A DNA stretch of 64,000 bases from Pelagibius litoralis (GTDB lineage Bacteria; Pseudomonadota; Alphaproteobacteria; Kiloniellales; Kiloniellaceae), in assembly GCF_011683915.1 (NCBI RefSeq), contig NZ_JAAQPH010000001.1, positions 124,001 to 188,000 of the forward strand. Reading direction: 5' to 3'. The notes beneath the pieces were generated by a model. It saw only the letters and a program-made list of their open reading frames with translations. It was not told the DNA's origin and did not search any database. Shown here one piece after another: positions 45,971 to 54,693 of this stretch; within the stretch, counting starts at the first letter, position 1, and each line of letters begins with the position of its first letter. A program made the position numbers and the translations under genes.

Positions 45971-46384
45971 TCAGCCCTTGTTGCGCCGCGGAATAGTGAG
46001 GGAATTGGGCTCGTCGTCGTCGGAATCCGGCGGTACGTCGAAGCTCGCCCAACCGCATTCCGTGCCGGTCGGCGGCAGGTCGGTCTCCGGGTTCGCCTGT
46101 CGGTGCAGGAACGACTTGGCGATGAAATTGGCGGTTATCGGGGCCGTCAATAAAAGGAAGATCGTGACCAGCAGCTCATGGACAGAGAGGGTGCCTTTGT
46201 CCCACAGGATGAAAACCATGGAGGCCATAAGAACCGATCCGACGCCCAGGGTGGTGGCCTTGGTGGGGCCGTGCAGGCGGGTCATGAGGTCGGGCAGCTT
46301 GGCCAGGCCGTAAGAACCAACCAAGCCGAAGACACCCCCGAAAACGATGAGGGCGGCGATAAGGAGTTCGGCTAGAAAGTCCAT
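45971..46384 (-). CDS. mnhG: Mrp antiporter subunit G
   Basis: The 137-residue protein has the MnhG/PhaG pattern of three membrane helices with LVGSYGLAKLPDLMTRLHGPTKATTLGVGSVL in two blocks, followed by a C-terminal hydrophilic tail rich in acidic residues. The Mrp complex exchanges cytosolic sodium (or potassium in Pha systems) for protons. It is the last gene of the mnh set and is separated from mnhF by 13 bases. Confidence 0.93.
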   Translation of the reverse strand: MDFLAELLIAALIVFGGVFGLVGSYGLAKLPDLMTRLHGPTKATTLGVGSVLMASMVFILWDKGTLSVHELLVTIFLLLTAPITANFIAKSFLHRQANPETDLPPTGTECGWASFDVPPDSDDDEPNSLTIPRRNKG

Positions 46385-46397
46385 GGTCGCTCCTCCG

Positions 46398-46667
46398 CTA
46401 TTCGATGATATCGCCGCGCAGGATAAACCTGCAGTAGGCTACGGTGGATATGAAGCCGACCATTGCGAAGAGCAGGGCGGCTTCGAAATAGACCGTTGTG
46501 CCCTTAGCGATGCCGTAAAGGATCAGGATCGCAATACCGTTGATCACCATGGTGTCGAGCGCCAGCACACGGTCCGCAACGGTCGGGCCTTTCGCAAGGC
46601 GGAAAAGGTTGAGCAGCAGGCCGACTGCAAAGCACGAAAACCCAAAGAACAGCGCGTAGGTGATCAT
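46398..46667 (-). CDS. mnhF: Mrp antiporter subunit F
   Basis: The 89-residue protein has the short MnhF pattern of three helices with FRLAKGPTVADRVLALDTMVINGIAILILYG in two blocks. It overlaps mnhE by four bases (ATGA), so translation of the two is coupled. MnhF is needed for a functional complex in other bacteria. Confidence 0.94.
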   Translation of the reverse strand: MITYALFFGFSCFAVGLLLNLFRLAKGPTVADRVLALDTMVINGIAILILYGIAKGTTVYFEAALLFAMVGFISTVAYCRFILRGDIIE

Positions 46668-47155
46668 TCGAAAATCTCCTTCAGCCGGGCTTCGTAGCGT
46701 GCCTTGATCCCATCGACCTGGCCTTGCGGGTCGTCGGTATCGAGGCAGTGTACCAGCAGGCTGCGCCCGTCGGCCGAGAGGTCGGAGGACACGGTTCCGG
46801 GCGTCATGGTAATGGTGCCCGCCAACATTGTTATGGCCTCAGGAGAATAGATTTCCAGCGGAATGGTGATGAAGTGAGAGCGCAGCTGTTTGTTGGTCTT
46901 GAACACCACAACATAGGCAATCTGTATGTTGGCGACAAAGATGTCCCAGAGTACCAACAGGACATAGGCGATGATTTTTAGGGGATGACGGATGCGCGGC
47001 CGCTCCGGCCAGAAAGCAGCCGTTAACAGTGGCACGGTGACTCCGAGGATCAGGCCCAACAGCAATCCGCCCAGCGACAGGCTGTTGAGCAGCATAAGCC
47101 ATACCAGCACCAGGGTCGCGGTCAGGACCGGATGGGGCAGCAGTCTGGCGATCAT
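46664..47155 (-). CDS. mnhE: Mrp antiporter subunit E
   Basis: The 163-residue protein has two N-terminal membrane helices and the MnhE signature VVFKTNKQLRSHFITIPLEI plus AGTITMTPGTVSSDLSADGRSLLVHCLD in two blocks. Subunit E helps assemble the antiporter complex. It starts 12 bases after mnhD. Confidence 0.95.
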   Translation of the reverse strand: MIARLLPHPVLTATLVLVWLMLLNSLSLGGLLLGLILGVTVPLLTAAFWPERPRIRHPLKIIAYVLLVLWDIFVANIQIAYVVVFKTNKQLRSHFITIPLEIYSPEAITMLAGTITMTPGTVSSDLSADGRSLLVHCLDTDDPQGQVDGIKARYEARLKEIFE

Positions 47156-47167
47156 CGGCAGGGCTCC

Positions 47168-48697
47168 CTAGCGTTGTTCTGCGACGACTTCAGGACCGAG
47201 GACTGTCCTGATGTAGTGAGTCGGAGAATAGAGTTCAGCGGCTGCCGTTTCCAGATATCCGGTCACCGGATTGGCGAAGATCGCAAGGCCGACCATGGCG
47301 GCCAGCATGAGGCTGGCGGCCGCAATCGGCAGCGCGGGGCGGCTGGGTGCGGTCTCCACAGGATCGGGAAGCGACGCGCTCTTCCAGAAAATCACGCTGC
47401 CGGCGCGCGCAAAGCCGACGATACTGACCAATGAGGTCACCAGGATGATCGTCCATATCGTCGCCATGGAGTCCGAGCTGCGGGCGCTGTCGAGAACCAT
47501 CAGTTTACCCAGAAAACCGGTCATCGGCGGCATGCCGGCCATGGCAATGGCTGCCAGGAAGAACAGGCTGGCCAGTAAACCGGTCTGGGCGAAGCGTGGT
47601 GCGGTGGTCAGCCGGCCGCCGGCACCGCCGCGGCGGTCGCTGATCTGATCGGCCAGCAGGAACAGGGCGGCCGTCGCGAAGGTCGAGTGGATCATATAAA
47701 ACAGCGCCGCGACCGTGGCCGCCGGGGTGAAAAGCGCGATGGCCGTAAGCAAGGTACCCATCGAACCGACGACGGAGAAACAGACAAGCCGCGAGAGTTC
47801 CTTGGCGCCGAGCACGCCTGCCGCCCCCACAATCAACGTCACCAGGGCGGCGGGTAGCAACCAGTCGGCCGCCAGCCAGGCGTTGTCGCCCGCAGCGTCG
47901 CCGAACACGAGGGTGAAGAAACGCAGGATCGAATAGGCGCCGACTTTCGTCATTACCGCAAAAAGTGCGGCGACCGGCGCCGGCGCATTGGCATAGGTGC
48001 CGGGCAGCCAGAAGTGAATCGGCACCAGGGCCGCTTTCACGGCGAAGACCACCAGCAGCAGCAGCGCGCCGACCCGCAGCAGGGCCTGATCGCCGGCGGG
48101 AATTTGGGGCACTTTGACCGCCAGATCGGCCATGTTGAGCGTTCCCGTAACGCCGTAGATCGTGCCGACGGCGATCAGGAACAATGTTGACCCGGCGAGG
48201 TTCACCACCACATACTGCACGCCGGCCTTCATGCGTGCCGCACCGCCGCCGTGCAGCATCAGGCCGTAGGAGGCGATCAGCAGCACCTCGAAGAAAACGA
48301 AAAGATTGAAGATATCGCCGGTCAGGAAAGCGCCGTTAATGCCCATGAGCTGGAACTGGAACAGCGCGTGGAAATGGCGGCCACGGGTATCCCATGCGCT
48401 GGTGATCGCGTAGATCGCCACCACGACCGACAGCAGGCTGGTCAGCAGGACCATCAGCGCCGACAGGCGATCGAGTACCAGCACGATGCCGAAGGGGGCC
48501 CGCCAGTTGCCCAGTTCGTAGAGCTGCGCCGGCCCGCTGGCCGCCTGTGCCGTCAGTCCCAGGGCTACCGCCAGCAGGGCCACGGCGCCGGCCATGGAGA
48601 ACACCCGTTGCAGCAGCAGGTCATGGCGCATGGTCAGCACGATAAAGGGCGCCAGCAGGGCCGGCAGGACGATGGGTACGATAATCCAGTGGTTCAT
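47168..48697 (-). CDS. mnhD: Mrp antiporter subunit D
   Basis: The 509-residue protein belongs to the proton-pumping NuoM/NuoN-like family, with about 14 helices. Family residues are visible in NLFVFFEVLLIASYGLMLHGG (the helix 5 glutamate), KAALVPIHFWLPGTYANAP (the lysine) and VGSMGTLLTAIAL. Subunit D is thought to form one of the proton channels. It overlaps mnhC by four bases (ATGA). Confidence 0.95.
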   Translation of the reverse strand: MNHWIIVPIVLPALLAPFIVLTMRHDLLLQRVFSMAGAVALLAVALGLTAQAASGPAQLYELGNWRAPFGIVLVLDRLSALMVLLTSLLSVVVAIYAITSAWDTRGRHFHALFQFQLMGINGAFLTGDIFNLFVFFEVLLIASYGLMLHGGGAARMKAGVQYVVVNLAGSTLFLIAVGTIYGVTGTLNMADLAVKVPQIPAGDQALLRVGALLLLVVFAVKAALVPIHFWLPGTYANAPAPVAALFAVMTKVGAYSILRFFTLVFGDAAGDNAWLAADWLLPAALVTLIVGAAGVLGAKELSRLVCFSVVGSMGTLLTAIALFTPAATVAALFYMIHSTFATAALFLLADQISDRRGGAGGRLTTAPRFAQTGLLASLFFLAAIAMAGMPPMTGFLGKLMVLDSARSSDSMATIWTIILVTSLVSIVGFARAGSVIFWKSASLPDPVETAPSRPALPIAAASLMLAAMVGLAIFANPVTGYLETAAAELYSPTHYIRTVLGPEVVAEQR

Positions 48698-49077
48698 GCC
48701 GCACCTCCCCCGGTGCCGGCACCATCCCCGCTGCTGCCGGTCCCAGGGCGCTCGCCTTCGGCCGTGTCGACCTCGTCGGAGCCTGCTTCAAGATAGGCCC
48801 GCAAGGCCAGCACCACGATCACGGCTGTCATACCGAAGGAGATCACGATGGCGGTCAGCACCAGGGCCTGGGGCAGGGGGTCGGTATAGCCGTTCGCGCT
48901 GTCGGAGATCACCGGCGGCAGGTTGGTCGCCAGACGCCCGGTGGCGAACAGGAAAGTGTTGACCGCATAGGACAGCAGGGCAATCCCGATGATGACAGGG
49001 AAGGTGCGGGCGCGCAGCAGCAGGTAAACCCCCGCTGCGGTCATGACCCCGACGCCGCTGGCGACAAGAAGCTCCAT
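48694..49077 (-). CDS. mnhC: Mrp antiporter subunit C
   Basis: The 127-residue protein is NuoK-like with three helices, including VYLLLRARTFPVIIGIALLSYAVNTFLFA in two blocks and PLPQALVLTAIVISFGMTAV. A C-terminal tail of about 25 residues, rich in G, E and D, is longer than usual. Its start follows the stop of the fused AB subunit with no gap. Confidence 0.94.
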   Translation of the reverse strand: MELLVASGVGVMTAAGVYLLLRARTFPVIIGIALLSYAVNTFLFATGRLATNLPPVISDSANGYTDPLPQALVLTAIVISFGMTAVIVVLALRAYLEAGSDEVDTAEGERPGTGSSGDGAGTGGGAA

Positions 49078-51969
49078 CTAGCTGCGCTCCCCCGTCTGCG
49101 TGGCGACATCGGCGCTGAGTCCGGCATCGGGCGCGATCTCTTCTTCCTCGGGTACCGGTTTGAAGTCCATGGGCTCGTCGCTCACCGGTTCCTCGGTCCG
49201 CCGCGCCAGGCGGGAGAGGTTGGCCAGGGCCAGCATGACCGAGCCGACGACGGTCAGGAACACGCCGATGTCGAAACCCATGACTGTCGCCAGCTCGAAT
49301 TTCTCCAGGAGGGGCAGTTTGAAATAGCCATAGTCGCTGGTGAGAAAAGGCCGGCCGGCCAGCCAGGCGCCGACGCCTGTGAATCCTGCAAGAAGAACAC
49401 CCCAGGCGATCATGGCGTGGTAGTCGATCTTCATGCGGCGCTCGGCCCAGCCAAAGCCGCTGGCCATGTACTGCATCAGGAATGCGATCGAGACGACAAG
49501 CCCGGCGATGAAGCCGCCACCGGGCTCGTTGTGGCCGCGCAGGAAGATGAAGATGCCGACGACGAGTGCCAGCGGCAACATGACCCTGGTCGCCACCACC
49601 ATCATCAGCGGGTGTCGATCCTTGGCCCGCTCCTGATCCGGTATCCAGGAATTGAGCCGCCGGGCCGCCGGGCCGTGCAGTGCGCCGTCTAGCAGCGCGT
49701 AAATGGCCAGGGCGGCAATGCCCAGCACGATGATCTCGCCGAAGGTGTCGAAACCGCGGAAGTCGACCAGGATAACGTTCACCACATTGGTCCCGCCGCC
49801 GCCGGGTTTGGACTGCGCCAGGTGGTATTCGGAGATGCTGGTGAAGTCGCGCGTCATGATGAGGTAGATAAGCCCGCCGACACCCAGGCCGCTGAAGACC
49901 GCCAGGGTGCCGTCACGCAGCCGTCGCAGCATCGAGCTTTCCCGTGGTGTCTCCTTGGGCAGGAAATTGAGCGCCAGCAGCAGCAGGACGACGGTTACCA
50001 CTTCGACCGAAATCTGGGTCAGTGCGAGATCCGGTGCGGAGAGGTAGATGAAGGCGATGGAGAGAATAAGCCCCATCACGCCGATGATCACCAGGGTGAG
50101 CAGGCGGTTGCGATGGAAGAAAACGATGGCGATACAGGCGCCGACCAGCAGCAGCCAGCCCAGTATCGGAACCAGTGGCGCGGGCATCGGTGCGCGTAGA
50201 CCGGCGGCGTGCTCACCGCTCATGAAGGCAGTAACGCCGACCGCAAGGGTTGCAGTGACAAAGAATGCCAGATAGCGGCGCAGCGAACCGTTGTGCAGGC
50301 CGTCGATGAGCAGATTGCTGAACGCCGCCAGGCCGTTGACCAGGGCATCGAACATGGTCTTGGCTTCGGGGCGCGGCAAGGCCAGGCGCAGCTTGTTGAA
50401 GACCGCGTGGCGCCACAGCAGGAAGGCGCCACCGGCGACCGCAACAGCGCTCAGGCCCAGTGCCAGGGTGACACCGTGCCAGATGGCCAGATGAAACTCC
50501 GGCAGCGGGCCGCCCACCACCGCACCGGCAACCACGGTGACAAGCGGTTGGGCCAGCGCCGGCACAAGGCCGATAAGGACCACCAGAACCACCAGAAAGG
50601 CCGGCGGCAGATACATGCCGGCAGGCGGATCGTGCGGGTGCTGTGGATAGTCGTCGCGTCTCGGTCCGAAGAAAACGTGAAACACGTAGCGGAAAGAATA
50701 CGCCACGGAGAAGACGGCCCCTAAGGTTGCCATGGCCGGAAGAATCCATGGGTTCCCGGCCCAGGGCGTGTGCGCGGCTTCGTGCAGCATCATTTCCTTG
50801 GAAAGAAAGCCGTTGAAAAACGGCAGCCCGGCCATTGAGAAGGCGGCAAGTGTGGCAATGGTGGCTGTGATCGGCATCAGCGCCGCAAGGCCGCCGAGAC
50901 GCCGCGCATCACGGGTGCCCGCTTCATGATCGACGATGCCGGCGGTCATGAAGAGCGCGCACTTGAAGGTGGCGTGGTTCAGGATATGGAACACCCCGGC
51001 GATGGCGGCCATGGGAGTGCCGAAGCCGAGCAGCATGGTCACCAGCCCCAGGTGACTGACGGTCGAGTGGGCCAGAAGCCCTTTCAGGTCGTCCTTGAAC
51101 AGAGCGATCCAGGCGCCGATTGCCATGGTCGCCAGGCCGGTGGTGGCGACGATGTAGAACCAGGCCTCGGTTCCCGCCAGCACCGGCCACATGCGCGCCA
51201 TCAGGAAGATGCCCGCTTTCACCATGGTGGCTGAATGCAGATAGGCGCTGACCGGGGTCGGCGCCGCCATGGCGTGCGGCAGCCAGAAGTGGAAGGGGAA
51301 TTGCGCCGATTTGGTAAAGCAGCCGCCGAGGATCAGCAGCAGGGCCGGCAGGTACCAGGGCGAAGCCTGGATTTCGGCGCCGTGTTGAAGAATGACCGTC
51401 AGGTCATAGGAGCCGGCGATGTTGCCGAGGATCAGCATGCCGGCGATCATCGACAGTCCGCCCATGCCGGTCACCGCAAGGGCCATGCGGGCGCCCTGGC
51501 GGCCCGCCGGCAGGTGTTTCCAATAGCCGATGAGCAGGAAGGAACTGAGACTGGTCAGCTCCCAGAAGACCAGCAGCAGCAGGATGTTGTCCGAGAGGAC
51601 GATCCCCACCATGGCACCCTGGAACAACAGCAGATAGGCATAGAACTGGCCCATCGGATCGTCTTTGGAGAGATAGTAGCGGGCGTAGATGATGATGAGC
51701 AGGCCGATCCCGAGGATCAGGCCGGCAAAGAAAAAGCCGAGGCCATCCAGGAAGAAGGTGACGTTGAGGCCCAGCCAGGGCAGCCATTCCCAGCGTGCCT
51801 GTATCACTTCCCCGGCAAAGACCGCGGGTGCCTGGGTGAGCAGCAGCACCAGTGCCAGCAACGTCACCGAACCGGTGGTCAAAGCACAGGCGTCGCGGCC
51901 TGCACGGATCAAGAGACCGGGCAGCGCCGCACCGATAAACGGTAACAGAACGATCCAGGCCAGCGTCAT
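49078..51969 (-). CDS. mnhA: Mrp antiporter subunits A and B fused (PhaAB type)
   Basis: The 963-residue protein joins MnhA (about 1-800) and MnhB (about 800-940), as in rhizobial PhaAB. The A part has ND5-like segments: LLLVFWELTSLSSFLLIGYW, KSAQFPFHFWLPHAMAAPTPVSAYLHSATM in two blocks, and LLAHSTVSHLGLV. The C-terminal A extension includes LIYLIMTRDFTSISEYHL. The B part has EPGGGFIAGLVVSIAFLMQYMASG. It is the largest and first gene of the antiporter operon, and its promoter should be in the long region upstream (51970-52445). The fused form points to group 2 Mrp systems. Confidence 0.95.
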   Translation of the reverse strand: MTLAWIVLLPFIGAALPGLLIRAGRDACALTTGSVTLLALVLLLTQAPAVFAGEVIQARWEWLPWLGLNVTFFLDGLGFFFAGLILGIGLLIIIYARYYLSKDDPMGQFYAYLLLFQGAMVGIVLSDNILLLLVFWELTSLSSFLLIGYWKHLPAGRQGARMALAVTGMGGLSMIAGMLILGNIAGSYDLTVILQHGAEIQASPWYLPALLLILGGCFTKSAQFPFHFWLPHAMAAPTPVSAYLHSATMVKAGIFLMARMWPVLAGTEAWFYIVATTGLATMAIGAWIALFKDDLKGLLAHSTVSHLGLVTMLLGFGTPMAAIAGVFHILNHATFKCALFMTAGIVDHEAGTRDARRLGGLAALMPITATIATLAAFSMAGLPFFNGFLSKEMMLHEAAHTPWAGNPWILPAMATLGAVFSVAYSFRYVFHVFFGPRRDDYPQHPHDPPAGMYLPPAFLVVLVVLIGLVPALAQPLVTVVAGAVVGGPLPEFHLAIWHGVTLALGLSAVAVAGGAFLLWRHAVFNKLRLALPRPEAKTMFDALVNGLAAFSNLLIDGLHNGSLRRYLAFFVTATLAVGVTAFMSGEHAAGLRAPMPAPLVPILGWLLLVGACIAIVFFHRNRLLTLVIIGVMGLILSIAFIYLSAPDLALTQISVEVVTVVLLLLALNFLPKETPRESSMLRRLRDGTLAVFSGLGVGGLIYLIMTRDFTSISEYHLAQSKPGGGGTNVVNVILVDFRGFDTFGEIIVLGIAALAIYALLDGALHGPAARRLNSWIPDQERAKDRHPLMMVVATRVMLPLALVVGIFIFLRGHNEPGGGFIAGLVVSIAFLMQYMASGFGWAERRMKIDYHAMIAWGVLLAGFTGVGAWLAGRPFLTSDYGYFKLPLLEKFELATVMGFDIGVFLTVVGSVMLALANLSRLARRTEEPVSDEPMDFKPVPEEEEIAPDAGLSADVATQTGERS

Positions 51970-52445
51970 GCCCGATAATTCTTTCTATGGTTTAGTCGTT
52001 GCAGTGGAAGAGGCGAGCCTTGCGTTCAAGCAATTCAGAATGGATTCCCAGCTTTCAGGTAGGTGAAATGAGCCTACTGACGGATCGGCGCCGGTCAAGA
52101 CAAACCGGCAGCCGGCCGGACTTCTTGGCGCTGTGCCTGCGCATTTGAGCGACGCCGGCTTGGTGCGACCACAACGTTTTGTGTGGATTCTCGTCTTCTG
52201 TGATTAGGACCGCTGGTTGAACAGTGTTCTCTTGTAGAAATGCGTCAGGCCATTACGCTTTTCCAAAGCGCCGGTCGGAAGTTCGCCGGCCCTGATTTGC
52301 CGGTTAGGTTTGCTGACTGGGTTTGCCGATTGGCCGTTGCCAGTTGGGGCTTGCGGGCGGGCCGTCAATCGGGCATCGCTGAAAACGAACAATACCGCCG
52401 CGGAGCGTTTCGGGCTTCGCCGCCCAGTTGACAGGAGAGGCGCCC
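51970..52445. other. Divergent intergenic region, mnhAB / nucleoside hydrolase
   Basis: No gene is supported in these 476 bases; short open frames here lack family features. The region must hold the promoters of the antiporter operon and the nucleoside hydrolase. A short palindrome, GAACA-G-TGTTC, is at 52219-52229. Four 13-bp tandem repeats follow at 52296-52347 and are listed separately. Confidence 0.55.
52296..52347. repeat. Four 13-bp tandem repeats upstream of the nucleoside hydrolase gene
   Basis: Four units of 13 bases run head to tail: TTTGCCGGTTAGG, TTTGCTGACTGGG, TTTGCCGATTGGC and CGTTGCCAGTTGG. The consensus is close to TTTGCCGATTGGG, and most differences are substitutions without indels. 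The block ends 98 bases before the nucleoside hydrolase ATG. The period of 13 is neither a helical repeat (10-11) nor a codon multiple, and no protein is encoded here. Confidence 0.7.
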
Positions 52446-53387
52446 ATGGCCCCAAGGCCGATTATCATCGATACCGATCCCGGACAGGACGATGCCATCG
52501 CCATCCTGCTTGCCCTTGCTTCGGAGGAACTCGAGGTGCTGGGGATCACGGTGGTGGCCGGTAACGTGCCGCTGAGGCTGACCGAGCTGAATGCCCGCAA
52601 GATATGCGAGCTTGCCGGAAAGCCGGAAACACAAGTGTTCGCCGGCTGCGCCCGGCCCCTGGTGCGCCCGCTGGTGACGGCGGAGGAGGTGCATGGCAAG
52701 ACCGGCCTCGACGGTCCTGATCTGCCCGATCCCGTCATGCCGCTCCAGGAGCAGCACGCGGTGGATTGGCTTGTCGAGACCTTGCGCGCGGCACCGGCGG
52801 CGGGCATCACGCTCTGTACCCTGGGCCCGCTCACCAACGTCGCCGCCGCGCTGGTGAAGGCGCCGGACATTGCTGGGAAGATCACCGAGATCGTGATGAT
52901 GGGCGGCGGCTTCTTTGAAGGTGGCAACGTCACCCCGGCGGCCGAGTTCAACATCTACGTCGACCCCCATGCGGCCCAGGTCGTTTTTACGTCCGGCATA
53001 AAAACAACGATGCATCCTCTTGATGTCACGCACAAAGCGCTGATGACGAGGGATTGGATCGATTCGCTGAAGACGCTTGGCAACCGGACCGGCACCGCGG
53101 CGGCGGCGATGCTCGACTTCTACGAACGCTTCGATATGGAGAAGTACGGTGAAGACGGCGGACCGCTGCACGATCCCTGCGTGCTGGCCTATCTGCTGCA
53201 GCCGGGCCTGTTCCAGGGGCGGGACTGCAATGTGCAGGTCGAAATCGGCTCCGAACTGACCATGGGCATGACGGTGGTCGACTGGTGGGGCGTTTCCGGC
53301 CGGCCCGCGAACTGCCACGTGATCAACCAGATCGACGCCAAGGGGTTCTACACACTCATCCATGACCGTCTCGCCAGACTGCCGTAG
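52446..53387 (+). CDS. Inosine-uridine-preferring nucleoside hydrolase family
   Basis: The 313-residue enzyme cleaves the N-glycosidic bond of nucleosides, releasing base and ribose for salvage. It has the calcium-binding N-terminal motif DTDPGQDDAIAILLALAS, the central MGGGFFEGGNVTPAAEFNIYVDPHAAQVVF in two blocks, and the C-terminal HDPCVLAYLL. These match the IUNH family. The start is an ATG at 52446 with AGGAGAGG upstream; an in-frame TTG at 52428 is less likely. It is followed by an antiporter gene 55 bases later. Which nucleosides are used is unknown. Confidence 0.92.
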   Translation: MAPRPIIIDTDPGQDDAIAILLALASEELEVLGITVVAGNVPLRLTELNARKICELAGKPETQVFAGCARPLVRPLVTAEEVHGKTGLDGPDLPDPVMPLQEQHAVDWLVETLRAAPAAGITLCTLGPLTNVAAALVKAPDIAGKITEIVMMGGGFFEGGNVTPAAEFNIYVDPHAAQVVFTSGIKTTMHPLDVTHKALMTRDWIDSLKTLGNRTGTAAAAMLDFYERFDMEKYGEDGGPLHDPCVLAYLLQPGLFQGRDCNVQVEIGSELTMGMTVVDWWGVSGRPANCHVINQIDAKGFYTLIHDRLARLP

Positions 53388-53401
53388 GGTAGCCCGGGCA
53401 G

Positions 53402-53418
53402 GGTGCTCCAAAAGCACC
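53402..53418 (+). other. Small stem-loop after the nucleoside hydrolase gene
   Basis: GGTGCT (53402-53407) pairs perfectly with AGCACC (53413-53418) around a CCAAA loop, 14 bases after the nucleoside hydrolase stop and 24 bases before the antiporter start. There is no T-run, so it is not a typical terminator. Confidence 0.35.
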
Positions 53419-53442
53419 GGTGGCAAAAGAAAACGGTGAACA

Positions 53443-54693
53443 ATGCTTCTGGTCCTCAGCCAGCTTCTCTGTCTTCTGGTGATCGCCCGGCTCTGCGGGG
53501 TCGGGGCTGAGCGCCTTGGACAGGCAGCCCCGGTCGGCGAGCTGGTCGCCGGCGTTTTGATTGCGGTGGCGGTTTCGGTGATTGGGCCGATCCTCGGGGG
53601 GGCCGCCAACGGTCTTCTCGTAGATCTGCGCGAAGCGCCGCAGATCGCCGACATCGCCACTATGGCGATCTTCTTTCTGGTGCTGCGCGCCGGTGTGGAT
53701 ATGGAGCCGAGGGAGATGTTCGCCGCTTCCGGCGGCGCTTTCGCCGTGGCATTGGGCGGGGTGATCGTCCCCATGGCCCTCGGCATCGGATTGGCCTGGT
53801 GGTTCATTCCCGCCTCGGAGATGAAGGTGGCTCAGGCCCTGGTCGTCGGCGTTGCCATGTCGGTAACGGCGATTCCGGCGACCGCAAGGGTGTTCGAAGA
53901 ACTCGGCCTGCTGCACAGCCGCCTGGGGATAACCGTAATGGCCGCCGCCCTGATCGACGATGTTTTCGGGCTGATACTTCTTGCCGGTGTCACGACCTAC
54001 GCGGCAACCGGGGGCGATGCCGATCTTGGCAATCTCGCTTGGCTGGCGGCCAAAGCCTGCCTGTTCTTCACGGTAACCGGGCTGCTGGGCGCCCACGTCT
54101 ATCCCCATGTCAATGAGCGTCTGCGTGAGGAGAAGATCGTGGCGCTTGATCTCAGCGCCCTGGTGGCCGTTGCGATCGCCTATGCGTTGCTGGCGGAGGT
54201 TTTGGGGCTGCATTGGATCATGGGTGCCTTCATGGCGGGCCTGTTCCTGGAGCCGGCGCGGATCGGCCAGCGCGCCTTTGACGACATGAAGCTGATCCTC
54301 GCCGCAATCACCAGCGGCGTGCTGGGGCCTCTGTTCTTCGTTTCCATCGGCATGCAGGTTGACCTGGGGGCGGTCTACGAAGCACCGGCCTTGGCGGCCT
54401 TGGTCATTCTCGCCGCGTTTTTCGGCAAGTTGATGGGTTCCGGCCTGCCTGCCTTATGGATCGGCTTTGACCGGCGCCACGCCGCTGCCGTCGGGGTCGG
54501 CATGAGCGCCAGGGGGGCGGTCGAGCTGATCATTCTAGGGGTGGTGGCGGAGGCCGGCATCCTGGCGACAGGCGGCCGGGCCGGTGAGGCGGGTGTGGTG
54601 GACAACCTCTTTTCCCTGCTGGTGGTCATGGCCGTGGTCACGACATTCATCGCGCCGCTGGCGTTGCGCTGGCTGTTGAAGGCCGATGAGTAA
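53443..54693 (+). CDS. CPA2-family cation:proton antiporter
   Basis: The 416-residue protein is an Na+/K+:H+ exchanger of the CPA2 type, with about 12 membrane segments and no TrkA-N regulatory domain at the C-terminus. Conserved features include PVGELVAGVLIAVAVS, TAIPATARVFEELGLL, LIDDVFGLILLAGV (the tandem acidic pair of the family) and LGPLFFVSIGMQVDLGA. Ion choice is not readable. The gene overlaps the following deacetylase gene by eight bases and follows the nucleoside hydrolase. The window already encodes a separate Mrp system. Confidence 0.9.
   Translation: MLLVLSQLLCLLVIARLCGVGAERLGQAAPVGELVAGVLIAVAVSVIGPILGGAANGLLVDLREAPQIADIATMAIFFLVLRAGVDMEPREMFAASGGAFAVALGGVIVPMALGIGLAWWFIPASEMKVAQALVVGVAMSVTAIPATARVFEELGLLHSRLGITVMAAALIDDVFGLILLAGVTTYAATGGDADLGNLAWLAAKACLFFTVTGLLGAHVYPHVNERLREEKIVALDLSALVAVAIAYALLAEVLGLHWIMGAFMAGLFLEPARIGQRAFDDMKLILAAITSGVLGPLFFVSIGMQVDLGAVYEAPALAALVILAAFFGKLMGSGLPALWIGFDRRHAAAVGVGMSARGAVELIILGVVAEAGILATGGRAGEAGVVDNLFSLLVVMAVVTTFIAPLALRWLLKADE

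Noticed and set aside
52296-52347. A CRISPR array
   Set aside because: The repeats are directly adjacent with no spacers and are only 13 bases long; no cas genes are nearby.
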